Below, in pieces: positions 47,319-59,873 of a DNA stretch of 64,000 nucleotides. The translations under genes were made by a program, and so were the position numbers. A model generated the notes under the pieces. The model made no database searches, was not told the DNA's origin, and saw nothing but the letters and a program-made list of their open reading frames with translations. The first letter of the stretch is position 1. Each line of letters opens with the position of its first letter. Source of the DNA: Tieghemiomyces parasiticus (lineage: Eukaryota; Kickxellomycota; Dimargaritomycetes; Dimargaritales; Dimargaritaceae); assembly GCA_027575765.1 (NCBI GenBank), contig JANBPT010000150.1, positions 1-64,000 on the forward strand, written 5' to 3'.

Positions 47319-48275
47319 AAAAAGGGGGAGGGGAATAGAGATATCTGATACCCTTGCAGAGAGTACAGAGCGTAAGTGAGAGGGAGAGAAGGTTATGGAA
47401 TCTTCAAAGTCAAGTCGCCTGGCATGGTTTCCTGGAACTCAGAGATCAAAGATTGTAGCTATAAAACCCCCCGGCTCTGCTGGATAAGTACGTCGTACGT
47501 TTTCTGACAATAGTTGCAATCTAGAAAGAGGCTAGTTAAATGATTAAAGACACCCGGTTGAAATTGAACATGTGTTTACCAGCCTTGTACTTTTAATAGC
47601 CAAGGGGCTGGCGGTTTAGTGCAGTGCCCATGACGCATTCACGCCATCTCCTTCCGTCATCCTTTCCATGCCACTAACAAGTATCTGACTAACCCTCGGG
47701 CGCACAATTAGCCGCCTATGCTGGTCAACTTTCCTCCTGACCACGAGTATGTCCCCGTACCTAACACCCGGGACCAATAAATGACCTCGTGTCCTTGGGT
47801 AGAAAAATTTGTCCCCTAGACCCCGCCATTCAAACCAGACGAAAGGTTACGGACCCAAATTGTTACTGAAGGACCCCCCCCCATCCCTTTTTAAGCGCAT
47901 TAATTAATGACCCTCTTGGTATCAACCTCCGCCTAGTTAGTTGCACACTGAATTTCTCGACGTCGCGTACCTCTTCACAGCAGTCTAGTGGCCCCTTTCC
48001 ATGATCCTCGGATGGGGCTCTAATCACTTAACCACCATTCACTACGGATGGTTGCTGTCATCTCAGTACTACATAGGCGGCGAAGGACATCATCTATAAA
48101 AAAAAAACTAAGGAAGGCGATAAGTAGCCAATAGTGAGGGAGGGTCTTGGATGGGGGGAGGGGGGAGGCGGGGCGGGTGGGAGGACAGGCGAGTATTGGT
48201 TTAATTATTATTTATTATATGTTAAAGAGAACGCTATGATTGTCTTAGTCCGCGGGAAGATAACCAGATACACCG
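47319..48275. other. spacer between convergent genes
   Basis: About 960 bases between the stop codons of sulfite oxidase (plus) and the SAP-SAM gene (minus). Should hold both terminators. A-rich and G-rich runs occur near 48098-48180. No gene seen. Confidence 0.5.
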
Positions 48276-50906
48276 TTACCACGGAGGCTGGTGGCCACCG
48301 ATGAACGTGGACGGGCGTGGTGAAGCCGTCTCCTCTGCCATCATCGCCGCTACGATATGCGGCCGCTTCGATCGCGGCGAGTTATAACTATGGGCCACCG
48401 TGGACCGAATTTCCGCTGGATTAGGCCGTGGTACGAGATAGGTTTTCCAGTCGCGGAGGGCCGGGGTGAGACGCGGGAGGGTGGCTGAACCGTTATTTGT
48501 GCCCGTGGTTTCGACGGTGGACGAGGCAATCCCGGGAAGGGAGGGGGGGCCTGCTGGCAGCACCGACGGGGTTACGCGAATGGTAGGAACGGGGGTCAGA
48601 TCAGGATAAGGCGGCCCGTAACGCTCAGGTAAGGCAAAAACCGGGGGTGGAACTCGACCGACTGTACCGTGCTCACTGTTTGGATAGTCAATATCACCTC
48701 TGAAATCTCCGTCACCTAGGTCACCGGTCGGCAGTCGCAGCTGTACCGGCGAGGTTTTGGAGGCGGCACGAGAACGGCGGGAGGCTAACGGGCGAAACTT
48801 GGTGGTAGGGGTACGATAGGGACCTGGTCGGTGGCGGGTATGGGGTAGCTGGGCCGAGATCGGTTCAGCGTAGTTGGCATTTGACGGTCCGATGGTTCGC
48901 CGGGAGGCCGTCGTGGCCGGTGTCGGGGCGCCGCGGCCTGAATAGTCGCCGTTACGGTCGGCCGAGGGGGGCGATTTTGCGTTGAACAGCTGCGTCATGC
49001 GTGAGACTGACCGGTCAGTTTGGGAACGTAGCTGTAAGAAACGGAAGGATGGCGTGGCTGGAACGGCTTTACTGGCTGACGGGGTAGCGGTGGTCAACAT
49101 TCTCTGTTCAGTATCTGGTACCAGGCGACCCGGTCGGGTTAGTGCCATCGGTGCGGTGGCAGTACCTGGAGTACGCACCGGCGGATAGACAAAACGGGCC
49201 CGCTTGGCGCTGCCGGTTAGATCCGGGGGGTTCAGGGCGTCGGCCAGCTCATCCTCCAGATGCTTCCGCTTGGCCCCCGCGGCTGGCCCCATGAAGTCGG
49301 GCACGGATTCACTGTCGACGTCCACCGCTGAGTCGTAGTTGGACATGGCGTCTGCGCCAGCCACCTGGGGGCTTAACAGGCTGGGAGTATCCGATCGGCG
49401 CGGGGACGGCAGAACCGTCGTTGGCGGTGGTAGGGTCGGCTCAGCATTGGTCGTGGCAGTGGCCTTCATGGGTTGGAGCCCTAGGATCGGGTCCCAGAAC
49501 AGTTTCTGCTGGGCCACCAGCCCCGGGGTAATTCGAGGCCGCTGAGGCGGCTGCAGGGCACTGGCCAGAGGGTACGCCGAGCTTGGGTCGAGAGGCGGAC
49601 AAGCCCCGTCAGTATCGTCCATCAACTCATTAACACGGTAGTCAACGAGACTGTCAATCAGGCGCAGATTAGTGAAATCGATCCCTCGGGGAGCAATTTG
49701 CACGTCGGAGGGAAAGCGGTCTAAAGGGGGGGGGCAACAAAGATTAATTGGTGCGGGGAGATGCAGAGTGGGTGGGGGGAGGGAGCAGAGTTGAATAATG
49801 TTTAGTCAGCAGGGGGAGGGGGGACTCCGTGTGAAGGTATCGGCCAAGGTGCGCGTGTTGAAAAACAGCGACATTGGCAGTCCTGATTCAACTCGTCTGA
49901 CGTCGGAAAAGTTTCTGACGTGGTACTTACCTTGTAGGCAGCGCAACAGATGCAGGGAACTGCCGGTCGAAAGCCCAATACGCCGCAGGATCTCGAACGT
50001 GACCAATTTGAGGGCCGTGAACGTCAGGAGCTCCTCGTGACCCAATAGTCTTACGCAGTGTTCAAACCCGTTCTGCACCAGCCAGGCCTCGGCGTCGTCC
50101 TGAGGGTCGTAAGCGCCTCGGGCGGTGTACATTTCAGGCGACACGGACCGATCGGACGAGGTCACCTGGTACTCAGTCAACGGATAAGCGTGGCGTCGGA
50201 CCATGAACTCAGCCTGCAGTTGGGCGGTCTCGGCCGCGTCGAGCGCCGTCAACGGTGGCTGAATTTCGTGGCGGGGGCGGTCGGTGGAGTGGGTCGGGGT
50301 TGGGGTCGACGATGAGGATGAAGGTACTGCAACGGCTGCCTGGAGTAGGTCGTCATGGTCAGCGACGGGCTCCGCGGTTTCTAGCGGAAGAACGGATGTC
50401 CATTCGGGCGAGGCAGTGGCGGCGTCGAAATCGAGCGAACGGGCACTGGGATGCGGTATCGAAGCCACGGTACGGGTAGTCTCCATGACGCCCGCCGTCA
50501 CGGTGGCTTGGGACCTAGCGAAGGGGGCTTGACTTCTACCGGTCATTCCTGAAGCGGTACCTTCTACCCCTTTCTCAGCGGTTATCCGCTGGGTGGCTGG
50601 CGTTCGCTGAGTACGGTTCCGTTTGGGAGTTGGACTAGCCAGGTGGGCAAAGTTTGACCCCGAAACGTCGTCCGCGCCGTCGTCACTCTCACCATCGATT
50701 CCGCTCGTACCTGCCACGTGGTGGTCACTGCCGGTGAGGTGGAAACTGTCACTGGCCCCCAAGGCCTGGCGGATACTGGCGATCAACTCGCACTTTTTCC
50801 GCCGGCCGGACTTGATTCCGAGCTGTTTGCAAATTGCTTGTAATTGAGGGCGGGTCAGGTCGTCAAGACTCCGGAGCCCGCTAAGTAGCTCAACGTTGTC
50901 CTCCAT
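48276..50906 (-). CDS. SAP and SAM domain protein (two exons)
   Basis: Exon 1 50906-49931, exon 2 49720-48276; donor GTAAGT, acceptor TTTAG, phase 1 giving LRCLQ-D. Product 806 residues. Residues 13-50 are a SAP motif (SLDDLTRPQLQAICKQLGI ... KKCELIASIRQAL), a helix-extended-helix unit that binds AT-rich or scaffold DNA. Residues 272-328 form a SAM-type helical bundle: AEAWLVQNGFEHCVRLL, then LLTFTALKLVTFEILRRIGL, then GSSLHLLRCLQ, split by the intron in its last helix. The remaining 480 residues are low-complexity, Ser/Thr/Pro/Arg-rich with a few short hydrophobic motifs. I know no named protein with this layout. Nuclear, DNA-linked scaffold is a reasonable inference only. Confidence 0.75.
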
Positions 50907-51681
50907 GGCTCTAAAGTCAAGTCCGGTGTGTTAGGAGTTCAAACGTGTCGAGTGGAGACTGGCGCAATGGAATGCGGGATGCGATGTCGTCGTAGTGGAG
51001 TGGGCGGATCCTCCGCGCCGGATTGCACTCAGCTGGTAATATGGGCGGAGGGGGAACTGTTGTGGTAAAGGAAAGGCTGAAGAATATGGACGAAGAGGTA
51101 CGATATGTGCTATAATACAAACGGGTCGGCTAAGGAAATGTGTACAGGGTTCGGAATGAAGAGGGTATTTGAGGGCAGGCGGGAGCGAAATACCATGTAG
51201 GGGAAGAACTGGTGGTTCAGGAGGGGGGGTGCACAGCCGAATATATATAAATAAAAACGTGGAGGTGGGAGGTGTGTGGTTTGGGCGGCGCGTATGATCA
51301 GCGCGTCAATCTGCGTCACCTTGGAATTGGCTATTCCTCCCTGTCCCTTTTAAGTCGTTAACTTTCTGCTCAAGACATGCAACATGTGGTGACTTAGGAC
51401 GGCGTGAAGTTTGCTAGTTTTAACCTTACCTCCCCCCGTCCAAATGTCACCGTACCAACTACTTCTCGCTATTGTGTTTTTTTTATGCTTCGAGATCATA
51501 CGCTCAGAGGTAGAGTTACCTCCAGGAGCCTGTTCGTAATTTATTTGTCTTGACTTTTCAAAAACGGGCCGGGTTTTCCAGCAGTAAAGGATGCGACCAT
51601 CGCGGACTCCGCATGACTACAAGGAGAGTGCCTTCTTCAATAGCCTAGAGGTCACCAGCAGCAGATTCATCTCTGGCCCAT
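50907..51681. other. spacer upstream of SAP-SAM gene
   Basis: About 775 bases holding the promoter of the SAP-SAM gene (minus strand) and the 3' end of the adenylosuccinate lyase gene. A TATATATAAATA-like patch lies near 51241-51252. No gene seen. Confidence 0.5.
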
Positions 51682-53580
51682 CTAGACTTCAAGCTGGACG
51701 TTCTTCTTCTTGCTGATCACGTCAGCGTACGGCGCAAGAGCGGGTTGGACCTCATTCTCCACGAACCGGTCGACCTGGCGCGGGGCGCACCCAATGAACG
51801 TCGACGGGTCGAGCAGGGCGTCCAGCTCGTCCAGGATAGGGGCGAAATAAGGCTCGCGACGAATGCGGTCCAGTAGGTCGTTCTCACCACCCTCGACCTT
51901 CACGTGGTGGCCGCTCTGGTGGCTGAGGACACGGATGTGCTCGTGGCACACCTGGCGGTCGCCGCCCTTCTTAACCATGGCCATGATGATGTTTTCGGTA
52001 GCCATAAAGGGCAGTTCCTGCTGAATGCGGCGCTCGATGACCTTGGGGTACACCACCAGCCCGTCGAACACGTTCTGGAGCACGGAGAGGACAATGTCCG
52101 TGGTCAGGAACCCTTCCGGCAGGGAAATGCGGCGGTTGGCGCTGAAAGGTGGGACATCGGAAGGGGAGGAGGGGGGATGGGCTGCGATTTAAGCTATGGT
52201 TAGCATACCAAAACCGGCCATGAATACGGACGCTAGGTCGGATCTCCTCCTACCACTGCGGCGCTAACGGAGAGGGTCATAGCCCTCGCCATCTCGGCTA
52301 TCATCCCTCCCCCGGGGAAACGTGCCTGGTATAGCCTTACCTGTCATCTAGGGTACGTTCCAGCCACTGGACGCTCGAAGTGTTGAGCGCGTTGGTGGCC
52401 AGGGTAATGATGTGCCGAGCTAGAGAGCAGACGCGCTCGCAGCGCATGGGGTTGCGCTTGTAGGCCATGGCCGAGCTGCCAATCTGGTTCTTCTCGAAGG
52501 GCTCCTCAATCTCCTTGAGGTTGGCCAGGAGGCGGATATCGGTGGCGATCTTGTGGGCGGTGGCGCCGAAGGAGGCCAAGGCGTTGAGCAGGTCAGCGTC
52601 GACCTTACGGAGGTAGGTCTGGCCCGTCACGGCGTAGGGCTTTTCGAACCCGGACAGGCGGGACACGAGCTGGTCGAGCTCCTCGACCTTTTCGACGTCG
52701 TTGTCAAACAGCGTGAGGAAAGAGGCCTGGGTGCCGGTGGTACCCTTTGCGCCGCGGAAAAGGAGGTCCTGGCGGCAGCGCTCCAGGTTGCGCAAGTCCC
52801 ACAGGAGTTCCTGGACCCACAGAGTGGCACGCTTGCCCACGGTGGTGAGCTGGGCCGGCTGGAAGTGGGTGAAGCCCAGGGTGGGGAGGGCGCGGTGGAC
52901 GACCGCGAACTGGGTCAGTGAATCGATGGTCTGCGCCAGCTTGCGGATGAGGATGTCCAGCCCGTCGCGGAGGATGAGCAGGTCAGCGTTGTCCGTCACG
53001 AAACACGAGGTGGCACCCAGGTGGATGATGGGCGCGGCCTTGGGGCACACCACCCCGAAGGCGTGCACGTGTGCCATCACGTCGTGGCGGCGACTGCGCT
53101 CCTCCTCGGCGACGAGAGCGTAGTCAATGTTGGTCTGGTACGATATAAAGCGGTGGTGTGGGAAGGGATGGATTAAGCTTGACGTTAGTGGGTGGTCCTT
53201 CGGGGAAGGTAAGCTGTTCACGAACCCAACGGCGGCGAGCAAGGCCCCCTAGAGGGGCGATTCCATGAGCTGATCGCAACTAGGAATGGGTTGCCGAGTC
53301 CGGTTCAATCGCTGTGATCTGCCCCTCGGGCCCGGTTCGGCTGGCCCCCTCTGCGCCAACGTTCTGCTTGACCAACGAGATCACTAACCAGGTTCCGCTG
53401 CATCTCATCCAGCATCTCGTCCGTAATATCCTTGAGGCCCAACTGCTTCTCGGCGGTGGCCAGGTTGAGCCATAGCTGACGCCAGGTGGAGAAGCGCTTG
53501 TCGTTGGAGAAGTTGAAGGACATTTCCTCCGACGCGTAGCGCGAGGTCAGGGGACTCTGATACTTGGCGTTCTCGCTCAT
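51682..53580 (-). CDS. ADE13: adenylosuccinate lyase (three exons)
   Basis: Exons 53580-53389, 53134-52341 and 52141-51682, introns with GTTAGT and GTAAGG donors and CAG acceptors, phases 0 and 2. Product 481 residues, against 482 in yeast Ade13. Cuts SAICAR to AICAR and adenylosuccinate to AMP, both releasing fumarate, in purine synthesis. Diagnostic segments: [17 protein letters not shown] at the start; [46 protein letters not shown] with the catalytic His region; [15 protein letters not shown]; and the fumarase-superfamily signature [14 protein letters not shown] on the mobile catalytic loop. The last intron joins [14 protein letters not shown], a highly conserved active-site stretch, confirming the splice. 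The gene is intact and single-copy in the window. Confidence 0.96.
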
Positions 53581-56113
53581 GGTGGTAGGATAGGGACAGG
53601 GGGGGGTATGTGGAAGATAAAGGTGGAAGTACGGGCGGAGGAATCGACTATAACAAAGGGCTGACGACTAAGGTGCTGCTGCTAGGATTTAGGGTCAGGT
53701 AAGGGGTTCCTAACCGCTGGTCGCAGGTCGGGTTTCAGGCGACCACGGCACTGGGCCCGGGGATAAAGCCGCTGCTACTGACTCGACTAACTTCTGATTC
53801 CTAGCCCCCTACTGGCTGAGGCCAAGGTAGGGGGAAAAAATAATGAAGGCGGGGTCGCACTGGGAAGGTGTCAAGGTATTCCCCGCCTGGGCGGGGTCTT
53901 TAGTACTCTCGATGTAGGGTGTGTCTAGGGCTTTCCTTGGCGCAATGAACTACCAGGGACGTGTGCGCTTAAGCAAGATCAAGTGCCACATGGCAGTCCC
54001 CGGCCGGCTCAATGTGTTTCGGTTCGAGTGCTCATCCGCGGCGCGGGATTGATACTATGATGTAACAACCACTGGTCGAAAACCGTCAAGCCGCGTGTAG
54101 CGCACTTTTCCCATAATGCAACACGGCGAGTAAACTGTCATTAAAAAGGTGTCTAAATGGTTAGCGCATCTGCCACATGATTTGCCACTCTCTAATATTT
54201 TCACTCGGTTATAGTGTTCATGGCTCTTTGTGGATGAGGGCTAAACACATAGCTATCTACCTGGTAACAGATCAGGGTCGTGAGACGAGACATGAAGCCC
54301 AGGATCTTCATAGGCATTGTGTATGTATGTATTGCGCGAATGTAAACGATTATCCGGCCTAGCCCTGGCTTCTTGCTGACGAAAAAAATGTCCGAGTCAC
54401 CATTCGTTTCGTCGGCATACGTCGTGAATAACTTTATGGTAGAGCGACAGCCAAGGATTTATCCAACAGTACATATTTGCCAGGCTCTATGCCAGTAAGT
54501 GACCATAGGTATCTAGAATCCCCAGTACTGCCCTCCCCCGGGAAGGGCCGATTGGCCAAAGAACTGAGCGTATCAGCGGCACTCGGGGCAGCGTGATTTG
54601 AGGTTGTTGTTATACCCTATGTGGCTCCGGGTGCGCACTCCGACGGGTATTCCGTTCACCCTCGTGGCATTGGTACAGAAGCTCGGTGTGACGGTGACGG
54701 GCTACTTCCCGCATGGGCAACCAGTGAATTCAACCGTGCACATGGTGCAGAGCCGATCGTACGCTGGTGGACCATCTGAAAAATGCTATCTCGGGAGATG
54801 GAGCAGAACGGTGGCAGCCGAACCCGTCCATACCATATGCCGGGACAAGGGTAGCTACAAGTGGCGCAATATTAGAGGCTGTATGTGTCGGGCGGATGCG
54901 CACAGAGTCTGAATCCAGAAGGCGAGGGGTCTGGTTTAACAAAAGCACTCAGCGGAAGTTATTCGTATCAGTTAGGAGGTCAATCGGTCGCCTTTTAACC
55001 AATAACCTGGCCAGCTGTATGCAGTGCTCACGATAAACCGCATACACGGGTAAAAAGGAGGCAATTCCATCGCTTGTGGTCGAGGTATGGGGGCCGTGTT
55101 GGGCTTTAAATGGTCGACTGCACCCCGCCAATGAGCGGGTAAACGATTACCAGCGCTCTAAGTTTAGGTCTGCATACAGATCAGTTGATTAAAACCCCAA
55201 TGCAACAGTCTGCATAATCTATGCAGCTGAAGGTTGCAGGTAAAAGGAGCAATATGTTCCACACGCCGTGGTTGCCAATCGGCCCTTGGCTTGTAGAAGT
55301 CTGGTACTACAGACTGCGCGGAAGCTCGTTCTGGCCCTCCATTCGTAGAACGTCACCCAAAATCATATAAAAACGAAACCTCCCGGTAATACCAAGGCTA
55401 GAGAAGTTTTCCGCCATAGTCGCAGTCGGTTATGCCGCCTAAACCGCCGGGTTTGGGGGGGATAGAGTGACTGTAGTGCCCGCAAACCAAGATTAATATC
55501 CCCAGTCGGCCGAAATCTCCAAGCATGCCTGCTAAGCCTTCCCCTCTCTACCCATGGATGCCAATCTTGGGTGCAGCCACGGACATACGTCTGTTTATAC
55601 TTCCGCTGTCGTTGACATGGCTTTGCAGTCCACCTCGGAGACGGTGCTGACACTACACTTGGATTCTTCGTCGACCACTCTACTACTGCAGGTGTTTGGT
55701 ATGAATAGTACCCTCTCATGCATTACGCGATTCCCATTTTGCCATCTTCCCACACACTACACCGTCCTAATCTACTTCATCCCTTTGTGCCATTCCGATG
55801 CGTGCCCATTTTACCATCAACACTTGTGTTGCAATTCCGGCACATTATCCACCATCCTTTACAGGCGCCGCAGTGGGCACGTTAGTGGCTGGGGGCTAAA
55901 GGCAGCCAACGGTTACAGTAGAAAACAACAGCTTAGGCCGGCTTTTCTTTGGTAGGTTTCAATCCAAGAACGAACCGCGTTTCGACGGCGCAGCGGAGCT
56001 ATGCATGTGTATTTTATTAACGATATCACGTACCCCTGGCGGTTGGCTTGCCGTGGAGAGGAAGGCTTTCGGCGGGGGGGGGAGAGGGAAAGCCAAACGG
56101 AGTTTGTATGGCG
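53581..56113. other. long spacer, no gene recognised
   Basis: About 2.5 kb. The first part is the promoter of the adenylosuccinate lyase gene. Frames at 54598-54912 and 55554-55955 (plus) and 55363-55719 (minus) overlap or lack motifs. I annotate none. Confidence 0.45.
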
Positions 56114-56461
56114 TCACGCACCATGCCCTGGGGTATTCTCCTTTTTGCCCAAGTGCTTCGTGTAGCCAGCAAGCGGCGGCGGGGAGGGGGAACGTTGCCG
56201 TTTTTCTCTCTTCGCAGCCTTTGCCTTCTCATGGGCACGCGGGGCCTTGGCTGGCTGCGCCAGCGTCTTGGTCTCCTCCTCCGCATTGCGACACTCCGTA
56301 CTGTCACAAAAGAAGCCAATGTCTCTGATGTGACAGATGCGGTCGTGCTTACAAGGTGCATAGAGCATCCCGCAATAGGTTGGTGCGGTGTCGCATATTT
56401 CTCGAGTGAGCTTGTACAGCTGCTGGCCGCAATAACAGTTGTAGATCACGACTTCGCACAT
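56114..56461 (-). CDS. small Cys-rich protein, probable zinc-binding
   Basis: 115 residues from the ATG at 56461, with no signal peptide. The first 60 residues hold ten cysteines: MC, NCYC, IC, YC, PC, IC, FC and EC, in the order CEVVIYNCYCGQQ ... REICD ... YCGMLYAPCKHDRIC ... FFCDSTEC. The rest is a charged, Lys/Glu/Ala-rich helical tail with a basic run. This recalls a widespread fungal group of short proteins that begin with a Cys-x(n)-Y-x-C-G-H style motif and have a Glu-rich tail, thought to bind zinc, but I cannot name the family with certainty. A TATA-type element lies 120 bases upstream. No intron is needed. Confidence 0.6.
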   Translation of the reverse strand: MCEVVIYNCYCGQQLYKLTREICDTAPTYCGMLYAPCKHDRICHIRDIGFFCDSTECRNAEEETKTLAQPAKAPRAHEKAKAAKREKRQRSPSPPPLAGYTKHLGKKENTPGHGA

Positions 56462-57507
56462 GGTGGAGGGTTGGAGTGCTAACCGGAACGGCGGCTCAGA
56501 TGGGATGCGGGTGACTTGGCTGGGGACAAGGCCATCGGGAGGGGGCTTACGTGTGAGCGATCAGGGGAAACCCCGGGCATATTTATACGGACGGGTATAC
56601 ACACACTCAAACAAATAGGGATGGTCGAAGGCCTGGCAGGGTGGCTGGTACCATGTAACTCTCGAGGTCTGCGGCGGTGGGCCATGGCCGCGAGGGCGGA
56701 CGGGATACCGGGCGTCCTAAACGGAGCTCAATGTTGCGAAAACATGGATGGGCCCAGAGACAGGCTTGTAACCGGCCGCGGTGGTGGCTCGATACCCGGC
56801 GTTAGGTGACACTCGCGCCTGATGGCTGATCCCGAATAAATACTTCGGGGCCAGCGCCGGCAAACCACGTGTGGACATCGATTTGCCGTGAGCCACCACG
56901 TCTTGTTTCCCAGTGAGCGGAGTGGCAAACGACCTGGCCACGGAAGCGCCAGCTGGTAGCGTCAGCAAGGTGCTACGGACCAAATCGACAATGCCGCAAC
57001 TACTATTCAGCCTCAATCGCCAGCTCAGGCGCCCCCCATGCATGCATACCATGCATTGGCAACGTAGAGGGTGGACGTGGCACGGACCACACTGCTAGAC
57101 CATCTGCTACTGACGGCCGGCGCCCGCCGTTGTTTTCACCCATATGTCCACACGGACTTCCCGTGCAGTGTCACTGCCAACACATATTTACTAAACAGGT
57201 CGGAGCTGTCCCTTTTTATTCAATTCTACACTTCGGTACGGCGCAACTGTAGATTAGGGATGCGTAGATAGGCTTCTTTTTACAAGGCACATCAGGCCTG
57301 GTGACTTTAGTCATGCAGATTTTTTTTACAATAGAGCAGCACAAGAGGATGAAGAGTGAAGGCCCTTAGCGCGCCACTCCTTTAAAAATGCCCGGGCAGT
57401 CAATGAAATATGCTTGCAGCAGAGCAGACAAGTTCCTAATGGGTAATTGGGGTGTGGGGTGGTAGAATAAGAAGCGGGGATACGCTGATGTGTTTGTGCC
57501 TCCCGTT
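56462..57507. other. spacer with promoter of Cys-rich gene
   Basis: About 1 kb. Holds the promoter of the gene starting at 56461. Overlapping frames at 56516-57052 on both strands have no recognisable domain. No further gene seen. Confidence 0.5.
56581..56587 (-). promoter_or_regulatory. TATA box of Cys-rich gene
   Basis: Reads TATAAAT on the minus strand, 120 bases upstream of the start codon of the small Cys-rich gene. Confidence 0.5.
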
Positions 57508-57864
57508 TTACTTGGCAATTTGGACGAGCGCGTTGTTGACGCAGTTGTAAAGAGTCGTTTGGTAGCAGGCCGGCGGGGTGCCACAGACACCATTGCCCTT
57601 GGGGCAGAGTGTACCACTGACGCAATCGTAGGCGTTCTTGTCGAACGTCGCAGGGCACGTGCTGGGGCCGGCTGACTCAGCTTGAGCAGCGCCACCGTCA
57701 GCCGCGGCAGCGTTGGGGACATCGGTCGCCGGGCCAGGGTTAGAGCCGACCTCACTTTCGATGCCGGCTTCATCAATGTTGGGGAGGGACTGGCCAGTCA
57801 CAAGTAGGGCCGGAAGCGTGACGGCGAGGGCAGTAAGGGCGATGAAGTGAGTGTAACGAACCAT
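57508..57864 (-). CDS. secreted CBM52-like Cys-rich protein, short paralogue
   Basis: 118 residues. A clear signal peptide (about 1-25, MVRYTHFIALTALAVTLPAL then LLVTGQS) is followed by a low-complexity acidic/Ala linker and a compact C-terminal module with six cysteines: CPATFDKNAYDCVSGTLCPK, then VCGTPPACYQTTLYNCVNNALVQ. The C(G)xxxCYxxxxYxCVxNxLxxC pattern is that of the CBM52 / PF10645 carbohydrate-binding module first seen in yeast cell-wall glucanases. Here no catalytic domain is attached. It shares the exact Cys layout with the protein at 59874-60527, so the two are paralogues. Likely cell-wall-associated or secreted, possibly binding host or self glucan; that role is inferred. TATA element 148 bases upstream. 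Confidence 0.8.
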   Translation of the reverse strand: MVRYTHFIALTALAVTLPALLVTGQSLPNIDEAGIESEVGSNPGPATDVPNAAAADGGAAQAESAGPSTCPATFDKNAYDCVSGTLCPKGNGVCGTPPACYQTTLYNCVNNALVQIAK

Positions 57865-59873
57865 TTTGTTTAGAGAGGAAGGTGAAGAAAGTTGATGGGC
57901 AGGTGCACTAGGGTTGGGACTATACCGCTGGTGTAGAACTGTGTTGTGTAGTGGTGGATATGCGAGTGCAGGTGGGGATGCTAACTACATAGCGGAGTGG
58001 CCGTCCGCGGGTATTTATAATGGCTTGTTTCGACCTATTCTACCGGCTGTAGGTGGCAGGGAGAAACGGTGCCGGCTAGGAGGAGAGTAAAAACACTTGA
58101 GCCCACAACTCACAAAGGTTTCGACTTCAGGCAATGACGGAGCCGTGTCCGGGCTACAGGTAGGGATACAAGAATAGCGAAGGCCACTGTCGGGCATAGA
58201 GGTTACGTGATGGAATATGAAAGGAAGAGAGACGAGTGCGAGGACTCCGGCAGTGTCGAGACCATCCCTTCTGTCCGAGCTGTTTGAGCATCCCGCCCCT
58301 TTCTCCTCAACCATACAACGGTCTTTGTGGCGGGCCGGATCACCACCCTTTACGATACCATGCCGTCGTGCCCAAGGGTACTGCTGCCGAGGAGGGATGG
58401 AACGGGCCGAGTTAGCCACTAGGAGTCGGTGTCTGGCTTCCGACCGGCCGAGTCGCAACCGCACGCACCATGGTGTCTCTGTCCTTCCTTCCGTCTATCA
58501 CCTACCCCCTGCCGGGTGCTCTTCAAAAACTTGACATATTCATCAAGGACAAATTATAATGACAGCCATGCCAGGCGCCAGCCTTTGACCGGTCCAGCAA
58601 GTCGCCGCCATAGGGACAAGGCGCAGTGTCATGAACGCCCGTGGTCCGACGGGTACTATATACGTAGCCTATTCATCACTCCGCCGGTCGTCGTTCCCGG
58701 TAGCTCAAGTGCACCCAACTGCGCCTCATGTACCCCTCGGCCCTTCCTCACTTCCTCACTCTCTACTCATTCTTTCTGCGCAGCCGCACTCGGCTCGGGA
58801 CCCTAAGCGCCCCCATCGGGTTCCGCAGGGTGGGTCACCGAGAAGTGAGCGCATGCCAGGCGGAGGAGCCGATCAAAGACAAAGCGATGGCAGCGGAAGA
58901 TGCTCGCCTAGATTTTCACGCCCTGTCTTTGTTAAGTCTGCCGGTATTCGCCGCTTGAAGAGCATCAAGTTCCCGGCAGGCGAGGCCCGACCAAGGGGGG
59001 GGGAGCGTGACAATTTCCCTTCTCATCGCACGCTCAAATATATTCGGTGGTTTTTCGTGGACCGAAGTGTGTACAAGAGGATGCGATGTCGTATTTTATA
59101 TCCAACCCGTACGGGAAGGTTTGCCGTAGTTGATTGTGATCAACTACTTTTATAGCTGCCCGCCGCTGTATTTACATATACTCTGCGGGCTTGATGTAAC
59201 TGGTGGCGCGTAAGCCTAGACTAATTATACAATGGGGCTAGTCAAAGTAACCGATTGGCTAGCGGTTATCTCTTACATATCACCGAGGAGGCTGCCATCT
59301 CTGCGGGCCTTTTGGTACCTTCCCCATCGGAACGGTACGATCGGGTAGAAGGAAAGCAAGTGAGAACGGGAGATTCACGACACGGGATTCCCCCCTCCCA
59401 TCGAAGGGACCATGTCTTCCACAGAGTGCCGGCCCATTGCTGTCCACGCACTTTAGCAAAGAGCGGGAGAGAGGGGCAAAGAGGGAGCGAAGAAAACGAG
59501 ATAGTTTCAACGGTATCTTCAAAGGGCTCACAATTTCTCCCCTTCCCATACCATGTGGCCTGCCACCGCGGTCCACCATTTTGATAGTCTACCATTTTGC
59601 CATATTCGCAGTTTAAACGACACAACTGTTTATTTACAACTACCCTAACGTGGATGACCTAGCGCTATCCGGAAAGAAAAAGGAGGCCTGGGCATAAAAC
59701 GAAACAAGGACAAGTGTCACGCATAGCACCCACGGCGTAAGGGCACTAACCCGACCCCATTAGACTTGCAATAAAGTGCAGGTGGGAGTCGGTTTGTATC
59801 TGCAAAGCTACCGGGGTTTCCAGTGTCAAAGTCTGGCCTGCTATTGCAGACTGCAAAAGATTTATGGTACGCC
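57865..59873. other. spacer between secreted paralogues
   Basis: About 2 kb. Its first part contains the TATA element and promoter of the short CBM52-like gene. The remainder has overlapping short frames with no recognisable family. Confidence 0.45.
58012..58019 (-). promoter_or_regulatory. TATA box of short CBM52-like gene
   Basis: Reads TATAAATA on the minus strand, about 148 bases upstream of the start codon of the secreted protein that starts at 57864. Confidence 0.55.

Noticed and set aside
54130..54205. tRNA-like A-box (CTAAATGGTTAGCGC)
   Set aside because: No matching B-box or acceptor stem at the right distance, and the expected anticodon arm does not pair.
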